From Amoebophrya sp. AT5.2 (taxonomy: Eukaryota; Sar; Dinophyceae; Syndiniales; Amoebophryaceae), in contig RXOD01004773.1 of assembly GCA_005223375.1 (NCBI GenBank), positions 1 through 18,421 of the forward strand: a stretch of DNA of 18,421 nt, in the 5' to 3' direction. Position numbers and translations under genes: made by a program. Position 1 is the first letter of the stretch. Every line of letters starts with the position of its first letter. Shown here piece after piece: positions 8,946 to 17,086 of this stretch. Below the pieces are notes generated by a model. That model ran no database searches and was not told where the DNA came from. It was given only the letters and a program-made list of their open reading frames with translations.

Positions 8946-10131
8946 ACTTCGACCGACACCGAACCGAGAAGGTGGAGGAGGAAGATAGTGGTCGCGCTCG
9001 TGAGTAGAGCTAGAGACATCAGAAGGAAGGGAACAACGACAACCAGCGACGTGACACTAAGAAGCTTTTTATGTTGCCGCAACAGACAGAGGAACGATAG
9101 GAAAGAGAAAGACTGTCCGCGGTCTCCCATGGTGATCTGTTGCGTGTCATACTCGCAATGACCATCCGGTGAGGGACTAAATTAGTAGTGGCCTTTCCTT
9201 TTTTCCCCCCGAGAGCAGGCAACGACAGAATTATACGACCAGAATCAGAAAAAATTTCTGATTCTGGATCTGGACGTATAGATACTAAACTAGTGCACTA
9301 TGATAGAATCTAGATCTAGATGTACGTATGTATCTGTATCTTGTCTTCATCAAGGAAGGGCCGACCGACGACGAGAGAGTAACTAGTGTCCGATTTTGGG
9401 GCTCGGGGTTGTGTCGCGTACAAGTACTAGGTTTCTTTGCCATCATGCGGATGCGTGATACTTACAGTGCGTTAGCGTGCGTACCGAAAGGGACGGGCGC
9501 TCGCTGGAGGCACAGGGTAGCGAATTGGCTTTTGCGAGTAGCCAGGCTGTCGTTGTACTTTTTTTGTAGTTGCGGGCGCTCTACTAGACTAGGTAGAAGT
9601 ACTTTCTTTAGCTATGATAGCCGAGCCTCCATCACCTCGTGCGGTGATTCTTCAAATAAGGACCACGCTGCGCCCACAAAAACTCGCATGCTTAGAATAG
9701 AGCGTACTGGTCTGGCACCAACCGACTCCGTTTGCGTATACTCGCCCATCCTGACCTGACCTGACTGGTCAGAAGTTCTTGAAGTGAAATACGATTGCCG
9801 ACGCGGGGAGGAGAGGGGATTCCTTTCATAATGAAGTCGTAGCAACAAGGAGGCCTGAACGAGACAGGGACAGCGCACGGGCGCTAGTAAAACCATGAAT
9901 GACTATTGAAGAACAACAAGCAGTACGAAGAAAGGAGATACCGCCAGCCAACTGAGAAAGACATCGCAGAAAGCCAGGGCGAGGCGCAGAGGCAGACGGC
10001 TGACGTTGCAACTCATATGACAATGACTATACTACAACACGGTCTGCCGCGACGAATCAATATCAATTCAAGAATGAACGAGCCTAACACAAGTACTACC
10101 ACCATCAACGCTGGCCAAAAAAAGAAACGTC
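8946..10131. other. intergenic stretch with a hairpin, no confident gene
   Basis: The open frames here (for example 9328-9759 + and 9906-10139 +) lack ATG starts or protein-like composition. The sequence around 9230-9350 is dense in short palindromes. The rest shows nothing I can name. Confidence 0.4.
9232..9280. repeat. strong hairpin with nested inverted repeat
   Basis: Arms 9239-9251 and 9255-9267 are a perfect 13-bp inverted repeat (CCAGAATCAGAAA and its complement) with a 3-nt loop. Outside them TATACG at 9232-9237 pairs with CGTATA at 9275-9280. It could be a remnant of a small palindromic element or an RNA 3'-end structure. Confidence 0.75.
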
Positions 10132-10335
10132 ATGAGTGAGATAGTGTCTGTCCATCTTCAATTAGACCATCGTGATGATGATGAAGCAATGAACAATAAG
10201 GTGCTTGCTTTGATGAGTTCGCGGCGGTCGACGTCTACACCTGCACCGCTTTTCCGGCGAGATATGATACGAAGTGAGACGTTGAGGTCATTGCACAAGG
10301 ACAAGACGAGGAAGAGGGCGTATATATTAAATTAA
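10132..10335 (+). CDS. small ORF, doubtful
   Basis: A true ATG opens 67 codons ending in TAA. The product is polar and rich in Asp, Arg and Ser, with no membrane segment, signal or domain. It lies about 290 bp upstream of the CAP gene, so it may be an upstream ORF in that gene's 5' region or chance. Confidence 0.2.
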   Translation: MSEIVSVHLQLDHRDDDEAMNNKVLALMSSRRSTSTPAPLFRRDMIRSETLRSLHKDKTRKRAYILN

Positions 10336-10624
10336 TAACTAAGTATCAGCATCAGGCTCTTTGCGTCTGCGTTTCGTGGATTCGATTAGGGGCCGCAACA
10401 GCTTCGGACTGCTCCGTAATCATACGCTCCAGAGCATGATAAAGTCGCCACTGCATCCAGCTGTGAAAGTAGACAGCACCAGGCTGTGGATACACGAATT
10501 CACCGCACATCAATGCACATCCGTCGCAGCGATTCTCGAAACAAACTAGGTGTATCCGTACATTGAACTCGTAGCAGGTTTATCTACTTATTATAAAAGA
10601 GGAACAGGCACTACAGATTCGAGA

Positions 10625-13013
10625 ATGAGGATAAGTTTCTCCTCGACGTCGACGTCGAGGAGGACCGCCCACGTCTGCCTGTTTGCGGCAGCGCTGGGCG
10701 GTGGCTTCTTCGGACGGGGGGTCGATGCAGTCCGTCTGCGTGATCGCTCCTCCGTGCTCCAGCACAGCGGAACAAGTAGACGGGCCATGACGAAGAATGG
10801 CATCAAGAAGAAAAAGAGCTACACTTCTAATGATCTCAAGAGCATCAGCGCCTGGGACAACCACAAAGCGGCCCAGCTGCGCAAGGGGATTGCTGCGTGG
10901 AGAAAACGGCACCCCCTCCAGCACATGCTCTCCGTCCCGACTTCCTTGCCAGAACCGACGAGCAAGTCCACCAACCTGAAGGTGCTCTTCGAGCCAGAAA
11001 ATGAACTCCCGCCGGTTAGCACTAGCAAGCTGGAAATAAAAAAACTGGCGTCGATGAGCAAGCTGCTGGTGAACAGTGCGAAGAAGAAGAAGAGGGTAGG
11101 CCGGAAGCAGGACCCCGCCCTGCCCCCGCTGTCGGACGAAGCTCCAGAAGAGTGGCGGGACACGCTGATGCTGCACAACTTTTACCGGTGCATTCATGGA
11201 CTGCCCGCAATGGTGTGGAACAACAAAATTCAAACCAACGCCGAACAATACCTTACAGACGTGTCGGGAAATGACTGCCTCGTCGCGGATGAGAGTGGCA
11301 GCGCAAGCTGTCTAGACTGCTACGACGAAAATGGCGACGCAGACATCTGCGACCACTCGGTCTCGCTGAACCGCACGGATGTGGGGGGCGTTTCCGGAAT
11401 GCTCGGGGAAAACATCGCGTTTGACACAGGGGAATTCAGTGAGGCCACGGACGGGTTACAGAAGTGGGGCTACGGAACGAAGTTGTGGTACCTAAGTACA
11501 CAGCATACTTACTTGATACTAGATTCAATGTGATAATATAAAAACTGAGTCGCTGGAAGGATCATCGATCAATTGATCAGGTACAGTCAGACAGCGGAAG
11601 AGCTGTAAAAAAATCGACTCAAGGTATGAGGTGGAAATACCGCTCACGGACTACGATTGGTGGCAGCCCAGACTCGCTAATGAGACCCTGGATGAGGACC
11701 CCATGGACAACGTGCCGACGAACGGAATGACAACTTTGCCGGCTAAATGGTTAAGCCTAGACACCGTGGTCGACGGGACACAGGGAAGGGGCACCCAGAC
11801 CGAGTTCATCGCGGCCACGGGACACTATTCGCAGGTTCTTTTCTTGTTGGAGTCTGAGTCATTGAATTCTTGGAATTATTGGAGGAACAAGGAAGCGAGT
11901 AATACTGTACTCCGTCCAGAACCAGATGAACCAGAAGAGCTAGAGCGGGCTGTCCATGCCTGCTCGGCCCGCCGCGCTAATGCCCTTCTGTCTAGGGCTA
12001 GTGTTTGATCGGGAGGCATTAGTGAAGGGGGGGAAAAGTGGTTCCCCCCCCAGGAAAAGACCCCGAGGACATCGAAAGCGATAGTAATGAACTAGAGCGT
12101 TAGCGTGGCGGTGAGCCGTCGACGGAAACGAGTCTCAGAGAATGCACTGCGAGAAGAGTCGGTCCCGAGATCGGCAAGAGAACACGCGGACCACTAACGT
12201 GGCAAATGTACAACTAATCGTTCTCCTCGTGCTCTCCCTCTGAAGGGGATACAGTCCGTCCATTCTACAACCTGTGCGTGGGGGGTTCTCAGGCATGCTC
12301 CATTGGGTGGCGGGGGGGATGCCGAAGGGCGGTCAAAGGTATGGCCGCACTGTGTTGGGTCCTCCCAAGCCCAGCGGCCTACACCGGGGCGCCGGGTGGA
12401 AGAGTCCGTGCAGTGAGGCCGTACCAGGTAAATCACAACGAACAAGACTCGAATGCATTGAGCGACGAATACACGAGCGCGCTCCTACTTTTTGCCAGCC
12501 TGATCATGCTGACGCTGAATCAGTGGCACACGTCGCACGGAGCTGACCCACAGACAACCCCGCGACAAGAACAAGCAGGACAAGGCGATTGGGCGCCGAA
12601 GGGTCACACGTGTTGGCGGTGAGGGAGCTCAGGGGTCTGTCCTAAGCCTTTGCGTATCATGTCCACGCTACGGCTCTCGTGGATAAGTAGTGGGAAATCC
12701 TCTCTCGCTCTCTTGGAGTCATTCAATTGATCCATGGCCTGGAGGTGACAATATTGAGAGACTATGTTTTGCGGTTGTCTTGCAGATGGTCTTCCTCACT
12801 ATGCAGGTGGTATGGGGCGACTCGATGGAACTTGGATGCGCTGGGAATTCGGCTAACCAGAACGTCCTCTGTCAGTATGGCCCTGCCGGAAACGTCGACG
12901 GGGAATACGACGACAAAATTAATGGAATCCAGCGCACGGCGTCCGAATGTCAAGGTGCGGGGGAGGACGAGTTCCAGCTTATGAAGAGAGCAGGATCAGA
13001 TCAACAAGCGTAA
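10625..13013 (+). CDS. secreted CAP-superfamily (SCP/PR-1-like) protein, 3 exons
   Basis: Proposed join: 10625-11487, 11624-11834, 12807-13013, giving 426 residues and TAA at 13011-13013. Both introns are GT-AG and phases agree. I chose the ATG at 10625 because it is followed by a signal peptide: Arg pair, then VCLFAAALGGGFFG. A long basic, Ser/Lys-rich linker (about residues 35-165) follows. The CAP fold begins near residue 175. LHNFYR supplies the first conserved His (184), GENIAF the Glu (262), and GHYSQ joined to VVWGDSMELGCA the CAP1 signature with the second His (355). LCQYGPAGN matches the CAP2 signature. The split of CAP1 by the second intron, exactly between HYSQ and VVW, strongly supports the splice model. 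Extra Cys residues (DCLV, SCLDCYD, DICDHS) suggest disulphides. CAP proteins act outside the cell in lipid or sterol binding, defence or host interaction; the role here is unknown. Confidence 0.88.
10639..10662. repeat. 24-bp perfect palindrome inside the CAP signal-peptide coding sequence
   Basis: The palindrome is centred between 10650 and 10651 and built on CGACGTCGACGTCG flanked by CTCCT and AGGAG. It encodes the Ser/Thr-rich n-region just before the hydrophobic core. It can form a cruciform in DNA or a hairpin near the start codon of the mRNA. Confidence 0.9.
11488..11623 (+). other. CAP gene intron 1
   Basis: This GT-AG intron of 136 nt interrupts a codon in phase 2. The conserved LWYEVE stretch is restored only by the acceptor at 11622-11623, not by the more downstream AG at 11630. 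GGTA occurs at both junctions. It contains the 12-bp palindrome GATCAATTGATC at 11567-11578. Confidence 0.8.
11835..12806 (+). other. CAP gene intron 2 (972 nt)
   Basis: This is the longest intron I can define here, phase 0, with GCAGGT at both junctions (11831-11836 and 12803-12808). Inside are a perfect 9-bp G/C hairpin (12027-12050) and a GC-rich middle part (12260-12620) with open frames but no recognisable protein. TTGGAGTC followed by a TCATT-like block occurs near both ends (about 11847 and 12712), a weak direct repeat. Confidence 0.8.
12027..12050. repeat. G7/C7 hairpin in CAP intron 2
   Basis: GGGGGGGAA at 12027-12035 pairs perfectly with TTCCCCCCC at 12042-12050 across a 6-nt loop. 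Such a stem is very stable in RNA. Confidence 0.9.
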
Positions 13014-13232
13014 ATCCACTTTTTCTTGGCAGAAGATCTCGCTCGTCTAGCGGTGGTTGTGGTAGTTGTATTTGTAATACGGGAGCCGGCGCACAGGCAC
13101 AAACAGAAGCAGGACGTGGCTTCCTTGTCTAGTTATTTACTTGGTCTCTTGGTCTACGTCTAAGTCTATCTTGCGGTTTTGTTTCGTGTGATTGCTTTGG
13201 TATCCGTATAAGCTGCAAGATTACTTAGTATC

Positions 13233-13656
13233 ATGCTCCTTCGCCTTCAGAACGTGAGCAAGCACGAAGCCACGAAGCAAGAGCAACATGCGATATTTTT
13301 AGGTAAGTAGTATTGATCGCGGTGGCCTAGGCTCAGCAGGCTCCGTTAAGTGGTTTTTGCAGGTCGTATTCCGACTTGTCGTACGTTGATTTGTCTCTGT
13401 CTGCTAGCTCGTAGTACACCTATTAATCTCGTTACGGCGGCCGGATTCAAATTTGTGCCGAATAGAATACTACATTCATATTAAAACAAAGACATACAAG
13501 TGGATTTGCTTTCATGCCTGTAATCAGCTGCACGGTTCGCTCAAGTTGCAGGTGAAAAGCGTCTTCATCATATGGTTGACGCCGTTGGAATCAACAGCTT
13601 ATTCGAGGCAGAGCACTGGCGTGCTTGTGCTTCTCTCCAGTATTCATGCCGTAGAG
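13233..13656 (+). CDS. unrecognised gene, two candidate exons
   Basis: Candidate join: 13233 (ATG) or 13251 (after a pyrimidine-rich acceptor CTTCAG) to 13302, then 13552-13656. The intron 13303-13551 has a strong donor (GTAAGT) and acceptor (TTGCAG) and phase 1. The joined product reads KQEQHAIFLG then EKRLHHMVDAVGINSLFEAE, a coherent soluble-looking sequence. A second acceptor at 13361-13362 would instead give a 60-nt intron and a 63-residue product ending at 13484; its sequence looks less natural. The 3' limit (donor GGTAGAC at 13657 or another) is not settled. I recognise no family. It may be the 5' part of the gene whose exons follow at 13945-14594, but no donor/acceptor pair with matching phase is compelling. 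Confidence 0.35.
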
Positions 13657-13944
13657 GTAGACCACGGGTGTGGTAGCCTGTAGCCGCGTCTAGTCTACCT
13701 GGTAGTTGTAGTACTAGCACCCGTCCAGGTCATGGTCAACGTTTGCGTTTCGACATTTCTTTATTCCGCTAGTTGCCATCCTCCGCCTACCCCATCTTGC
13801 AGCACAACTACAAAGCACGGGACCACGAGCGGTTGCTCATTTTCCTCTGTGATTTACATGAGTTTATGACTCCAACGTCGGTCGCTGTTCTTGCCACATG
13901 ATTCCTCGTGTGACCCTCCTACGCCGCCGGAGGCTGTTATCCAG

Positions 13945-14594
13945 ACCGCGATCACGCCGGCTCTGCAGCCGGCCCTGAAGAAGGCTTTTAAGTTGGAGGA
14001 GACCGATTTCGACGTCTACATCCGCGAGGCTCCGTGTGACAGCGGAGGATCATGCCGTTCGCGGTGTTCGCCAGTGGGGGATGGCTCGGGTTCCATCGAA
14101 TACGAGCTCGGGTTTGTGCTCCGCAGCCTCACGCCCGGCAAAGCCAAATGCATCAAGAACCTACTCACTGAAACAGATGGGGCGGATAAGCTGGTGAGTA
14201 CAGTGACTATTTCTTTGAGTATTTTGTTATAATCGAAATCGATTATACTGTTTTTACAGTTACTCGTGAATGTGAGTACAACAAGATAACAAGATAGATC
14301 GAGGACCCAGACAGAGACAGCTACGTCTCGATTCATTGCAATGGGTGTATTCAACACGACGAAAGCGAGAAAAGGGTAGTCCTCTCCAGAATCGGAGCCT
14401 AGTAAACTCAGTTTGGTCCTCGGAAAGGCCAAGGCGTCGGGGCGCAGGGAAAAATGCACACTGCTTTTTCCCGGCCTACGGCAGTCGAGCGAGCGTGGCT
14501 CGTCGTGGATACCAGGGCGTTCGGGTTTTTCACCACGGAATCGTTTTCACAGCCGGTCGAGAACGTTGAGGACCCGCGCCTGCTGCTGTCGTAA
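13945..14594 (+). CDS. unrecognised gene, 3' exons
   Basis: The first exon is open from 13870, probably starting at an acceptor near 13933 or 13945, and runs to 14193. The last exon is 14412-14594 with TAA at 14592-14594. Phases are 0/0. The first exon encodes an Ala/Pro-rich helix (TAITPALQPALKKAFKLEET), a short Cys-rich loop and a strand-like IEYELGF segment. This alternation resembles small SEA-like or ferredoxin-like modules in secreted protist proteins, but that is only a resemblance. The last exon reads ERAWLVVDTRAFGFFTTESF and ends DPRLLLS. The donor at 14194 (GTGAGT) is strong. A 12-nt microexon at 14260-14271 may be included. The 5' part is unresolved. Confidence 0.5.
14260..14271 (+). 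other. possible 12-nt microexon
   Basis: TTACTCGTGAAT is preceded by a good acceptor (CTGTTTTTACAG) and followed by a perfect donor (GTGAGT). It is a whole number of codons (LLVN) and would fit between the two phase-0 exons. GTGAGTACA occurs at both donors (14194 and 14272). Confidence 0.4.
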
Positions 14595-14685
14595 CTTTTG
14601 GTGGAGCTGGAGGCCTGTCGCCAGATGGACCGGCGGCCGTCGGCGCCATAGCGGGCCAGGTCACGTTGACTGGACGAGGGATCGT

Positions 14686-15024
14686 CTCCTGGGGCACGTT
14701 TTCCGGAGGCACGATGCCTAGGCACGCTTCCCGGGGGGCGCGATTCCTCGGGCACGTTTCCCGGGGGGGGGCGTGGGCGATTTCTGGGGCAAGAACTTTC
14801 GCCCCTGGGGGTATGGGAGCGTGCCCCGGGGGCGCGCCGCGTTTTGTGGGAAAGTGGCCTTTGGGCACGATTTGCAGGCTTGCTGGGGCAAAATCACTGG
14901 CAGGCACGCTTGCTAGGGCACGATCGATTTCCGGGGGAACGGCAAGACTCCCGGGGTAAATTTCTTGGGGGCATGGCTTGACCCCTGGTATTCCGGGTGG
15001 GAATACTGGGATTGCTGGGGGGAG
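14686..15024. repeat. degenerate G-rich array
   Basis: The + strand repeats a loose motif, roughly GGGGCACG followed by a TTTCC-like tail, at irregular spacing of about 13-16 nt, most regular at 14691-14760 and fading rightwards. Runs of four to nine G occur throughout, so the + strand could form G-quadruplexes. The minus strand is open across it (14530-15033, Pro-rich), but the spacing is not a fixed multiple of three, so I treat it as non-coding. Confidence 0.7.
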
Positions 15025-15105
15025 TCCTGTCACTGCGATCCTACGTACTTCACTGTGGACGGACTGACGCGGCGAGGGGCCGCGGGCGCGTTAGTCTTCG
15101 CGTGT

Positions 15106-15165
15106 GCAAAAATGCCTTTTTTCGCGTGTTTCGCCAATGAACGCGCCAAAAAAGGTCATTTTTGC
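15106..15165. repeat. inverted repeat with A/T-run arms
   Basis: GCAAAAATGCCTTTTTT with CGCG beside it (15106-15126) pairs with 15142-15165 across a 15-nt loop, with one bulge and about two further differences. TCGCGTGT flanks it on the left, recurs in the loop side and again at 15271. Confidence 0.8.
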
Positions 15166-15252
15166 CAACAAGACGCGCCCTCGTTGGGAGTTCAGCGGGG
15201 ACGCTGTGCGGGGACCGAAAAGGTTTTTTCTGCTGGCTTGCCAGCCTGAAAG

Positions 15253-15275
15253 CGCGAAAAAAAGGGTTTTTCGCG
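15253..15275. repeat. hairpin CGCGAAAAA / TTTTTCGCG
   Basis: A perfect 9-bp stem with a 5-nt loop. It shares the CGCG plus A/T-run design of the inverted repeat at 15106-15165, so the two may derive from one element. Confidence 0.85.
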
Positions 15276-15364
15276 TGTGGGGTTGGCCTACCTCGATGTC
15301 GATCAGCTTGATTGAGCTTCTTCCGAGAGCCGCTCGAGGTCATCAACAAGGCACGTCGCAGAGA

Positions 15365-15388
15365 AAAATTTACACTGTTGTAAATTTT
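15365..15388. repeat. hairpin AAAATTTAC / GTAAATTTT
   Basis: A perfect 9-bp stem with a 6-nt loop. TTTACA-like words continue to 15418. Confidence 0.85.
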
Positions 15389-15884
15389 ACAGACGAAGGG
15401 TCCATTTACAATTTTACATGAGATAATAGCGATGCAAAGTTGAGCATTGACAGCGATCATGTCAAATTGACAAACGAAACAACGTAAATTTTTGGGCCGC
15501 TTTTTCGGGTCCACTTTTGGGAAAAAACTAGCACCAGAGAGCCGCTCTCGAATGACATGGCTGCACTTGTTTGCGCAGGATACATTTTTTGGCGCTTCTC
15601 TCGTGGCCTCATGCTAGCGCGGGCACAGACTAGCGGCGCCGCCTCCAGGCGGGGGCGGGGCCAAGATGTAGTTTGTTTTGCGCGTATCGAAGCGAGCCGA
15701 TCCGTCGCTAGCCATAGGGGAAACGCGCGAGCCGAAGGCACACTCCCACGCGTTTTCTCCTACCGGGCTTTTGGGCTTCAGTGCTTCCCGCTGCGGTACC
15801 TGGGGAGCCAATTTTCTCGCTCGTTGGTTTTTTATTATTTCTTTTTGCAACTTTTTTATCCATTTCCGCTGTGTTTCGCTGCCA
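15389..15884. other. upstream region of the gene at 15885, no gene seen
   Basis: Frames on both strands are open but look random (Ser/Arg/Phe mixtures). A long pyrimidine-rich run at about 15828-15870 precedes the ATG at 15885 and may be 5' UTR, a splice acceptor tract or promoter. Confidence 0.4.
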
Positions 15885-16557
15885 ATGATCATTCTCATTC
15901 GACAACGACAGCGGGCCCAGCTGATTGAGAATATCAAGACCGTGGCGGAAGCAGCCCGAGAGAGTGATCTAGGTCTGGAGCTGCAGAAGGTCTCATTGGG
16001 CGACGTGGTTGATCTGACATACAAGCCGAATCCATCTGAATTGGATTCGCTGGATGCCGATCCCACCTGCTTTTACCCGTCGTCGAGTATCAACACCACG
16101 GCAACCGCGGCACCATCTGTTGTAACCTCAACCGCATCAGCTAAAAGTATTAAAATTTCGGCTGCACTACATTGATTAATATTTTTTTACTTTTTCGCTT
16201 TTCAGTAAAGAAGAATCTAATTCAGCTTCTCCTCGTCCTCCAGAAAAATTGGACACACCTCTAACCAACGGCTTCCTAAAAAACATCTATTTCCGATTTA
16301 AATTTAATCGATCCGATCCCACGACAGCGCCTGAACAAATCCAACTCGGTGAACGTCTTGCTCTAATGTGGACCCATGATCCGGATGCCGTCGCCAAAGT
16401 CTTGGATCCGGATGCCGCCGACTTGGACTCGGCCGACGCTGTTGCCATCGCAATGTCCATATGGACAGACCAACTTGCACCTGCTACTAAGAAAGCGCGC
16501 AAGCACTCGTTGTTCGTAGTCCTCGTATCGAAACAGAAAAACGAGAAGCCGAAGTAG
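15885..16557 (+). CDS. unrecognised protein, two exons (may continue downstream)
   Basis: Proposed join: 15885-16146 and 16226-16557, giving 197 residues. The ATG at 15885 has A at -1 and follows a pyrimidine tract; the frame is open further upstream but loses protein character. Exon 1 begins with a basic helix (RQRQRAQLIENIKTVAEAAR) and ends in a Ser/Thr/Ala linker. Exon 2 contains FLKNIYFRFKFNRSDP and an acidic, Asp-rich helical region (AKVLDPDAADLDSADAVA) followed by a basic tail. The intron 16147-16225 is GT-AG, phase 1; a stronger-looking acceptor at 16204-16205 does not fit the phase. Exon 2 could instead donate at a GTA codon near 16517 or 16526 and join exons at 16679 and 17087. I recognise no family. 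Confidence 0.5.
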
Positions 16558-17086
16558 CTTGATTTCCTGACCCATGACGTTGACGACCCAGCTAGGCCCA
16601 GGTGCAAAAATTGTCCAGCCTGCAAAAGTGTTTGTTTGCAGGCGGATTCTTTGGATTTTTTTTTTCTGCGGTCCTTAGTACCGTATCCAAGGCGCTCCAG
16701 GAGTGCTGCAGCAAGCCAGTGCGTGCGCGACGCAGGTCTGGGATGTAGCCAGTGGCGCTTCGCAATCTAGGACGCTGTGCTGATGGGTGGATGCTGCTGT
16801 AGGTACATCTACTATATGCATATGGCCGTTTGACTCCTGCTCGCCGCCGCCCGATGGGGATAGTGTCCTCGGTTCAAGGTGTTACGTTGTTGCTCGTTGT
16901 GTGCATCTTTTCGAACACTCTGCGCTCTCTACCGTAATGCAGCTCTGAGGGCGGAAAATATTTTTAACTTGTACATCTACATTTACTCTCACTCTGACTC
17001 TCTCAGCAAGGATCGCTTCACGATCTACACCGCACGTGGCGCGGGGTCGGGGAATGCTTGATACTCAGTGCTTGATACTCGCTTAG
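16558..17086. other. probable intronic or intergenic stretch with one candidate exon
   Basis: A strong pyrimidine tract and AG at 16677-16678 precede an open phase-0 segment, 16679-16735 (YRIQGAPGVLQQASACATQ), which ends in CAG before GT. If used, it joins in frame to the exon at 17087. The rest looks non-coding. A 12-bp direct repeat lies at 17055-17066 and 17069-17080. Confidence 0.35.
17055..17080. repeat. 12-bp direct repeat TGCTTGATACTC
   Basis: There are two exact copies 14 bp apart, immediately upstream of the splice acceptor at 17085-17086, so they make up most of its upstream region. Confidence 0.9.

Noticed and set aside
10580..11248. 222-codon minus-strand ORF
   Set aside because: It lies entirely opposite the first CAP exon, which carries a signal peptide and family motifs.
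12274..12622. Two overlapping + strand ORFs inside CAP intron 2
   Set aside because: The CAP1 signature is restored by removing the whole 11835-12806 segment, and neither ORF shows a domain, so they are probably chance frames in a GC-rich intron.
12955..13302. CAP gene continuing into the exon at 13251 through a donor at 12956
   Set aside because: The phases of the available donor and acceptors do not match, and the TAA at 13011-13013 gives a natural end shortly after the CAP fold.
14530..15033. 167-codon minus-strand ORF, Pro-rich with pentapeptide-like periodicity
   Set aside because: It is open because of the G-rich array on the other strand, the repeat spacing is not a steady multiple of three, and it overlaps the better-supported + strand exon ending at 14594.
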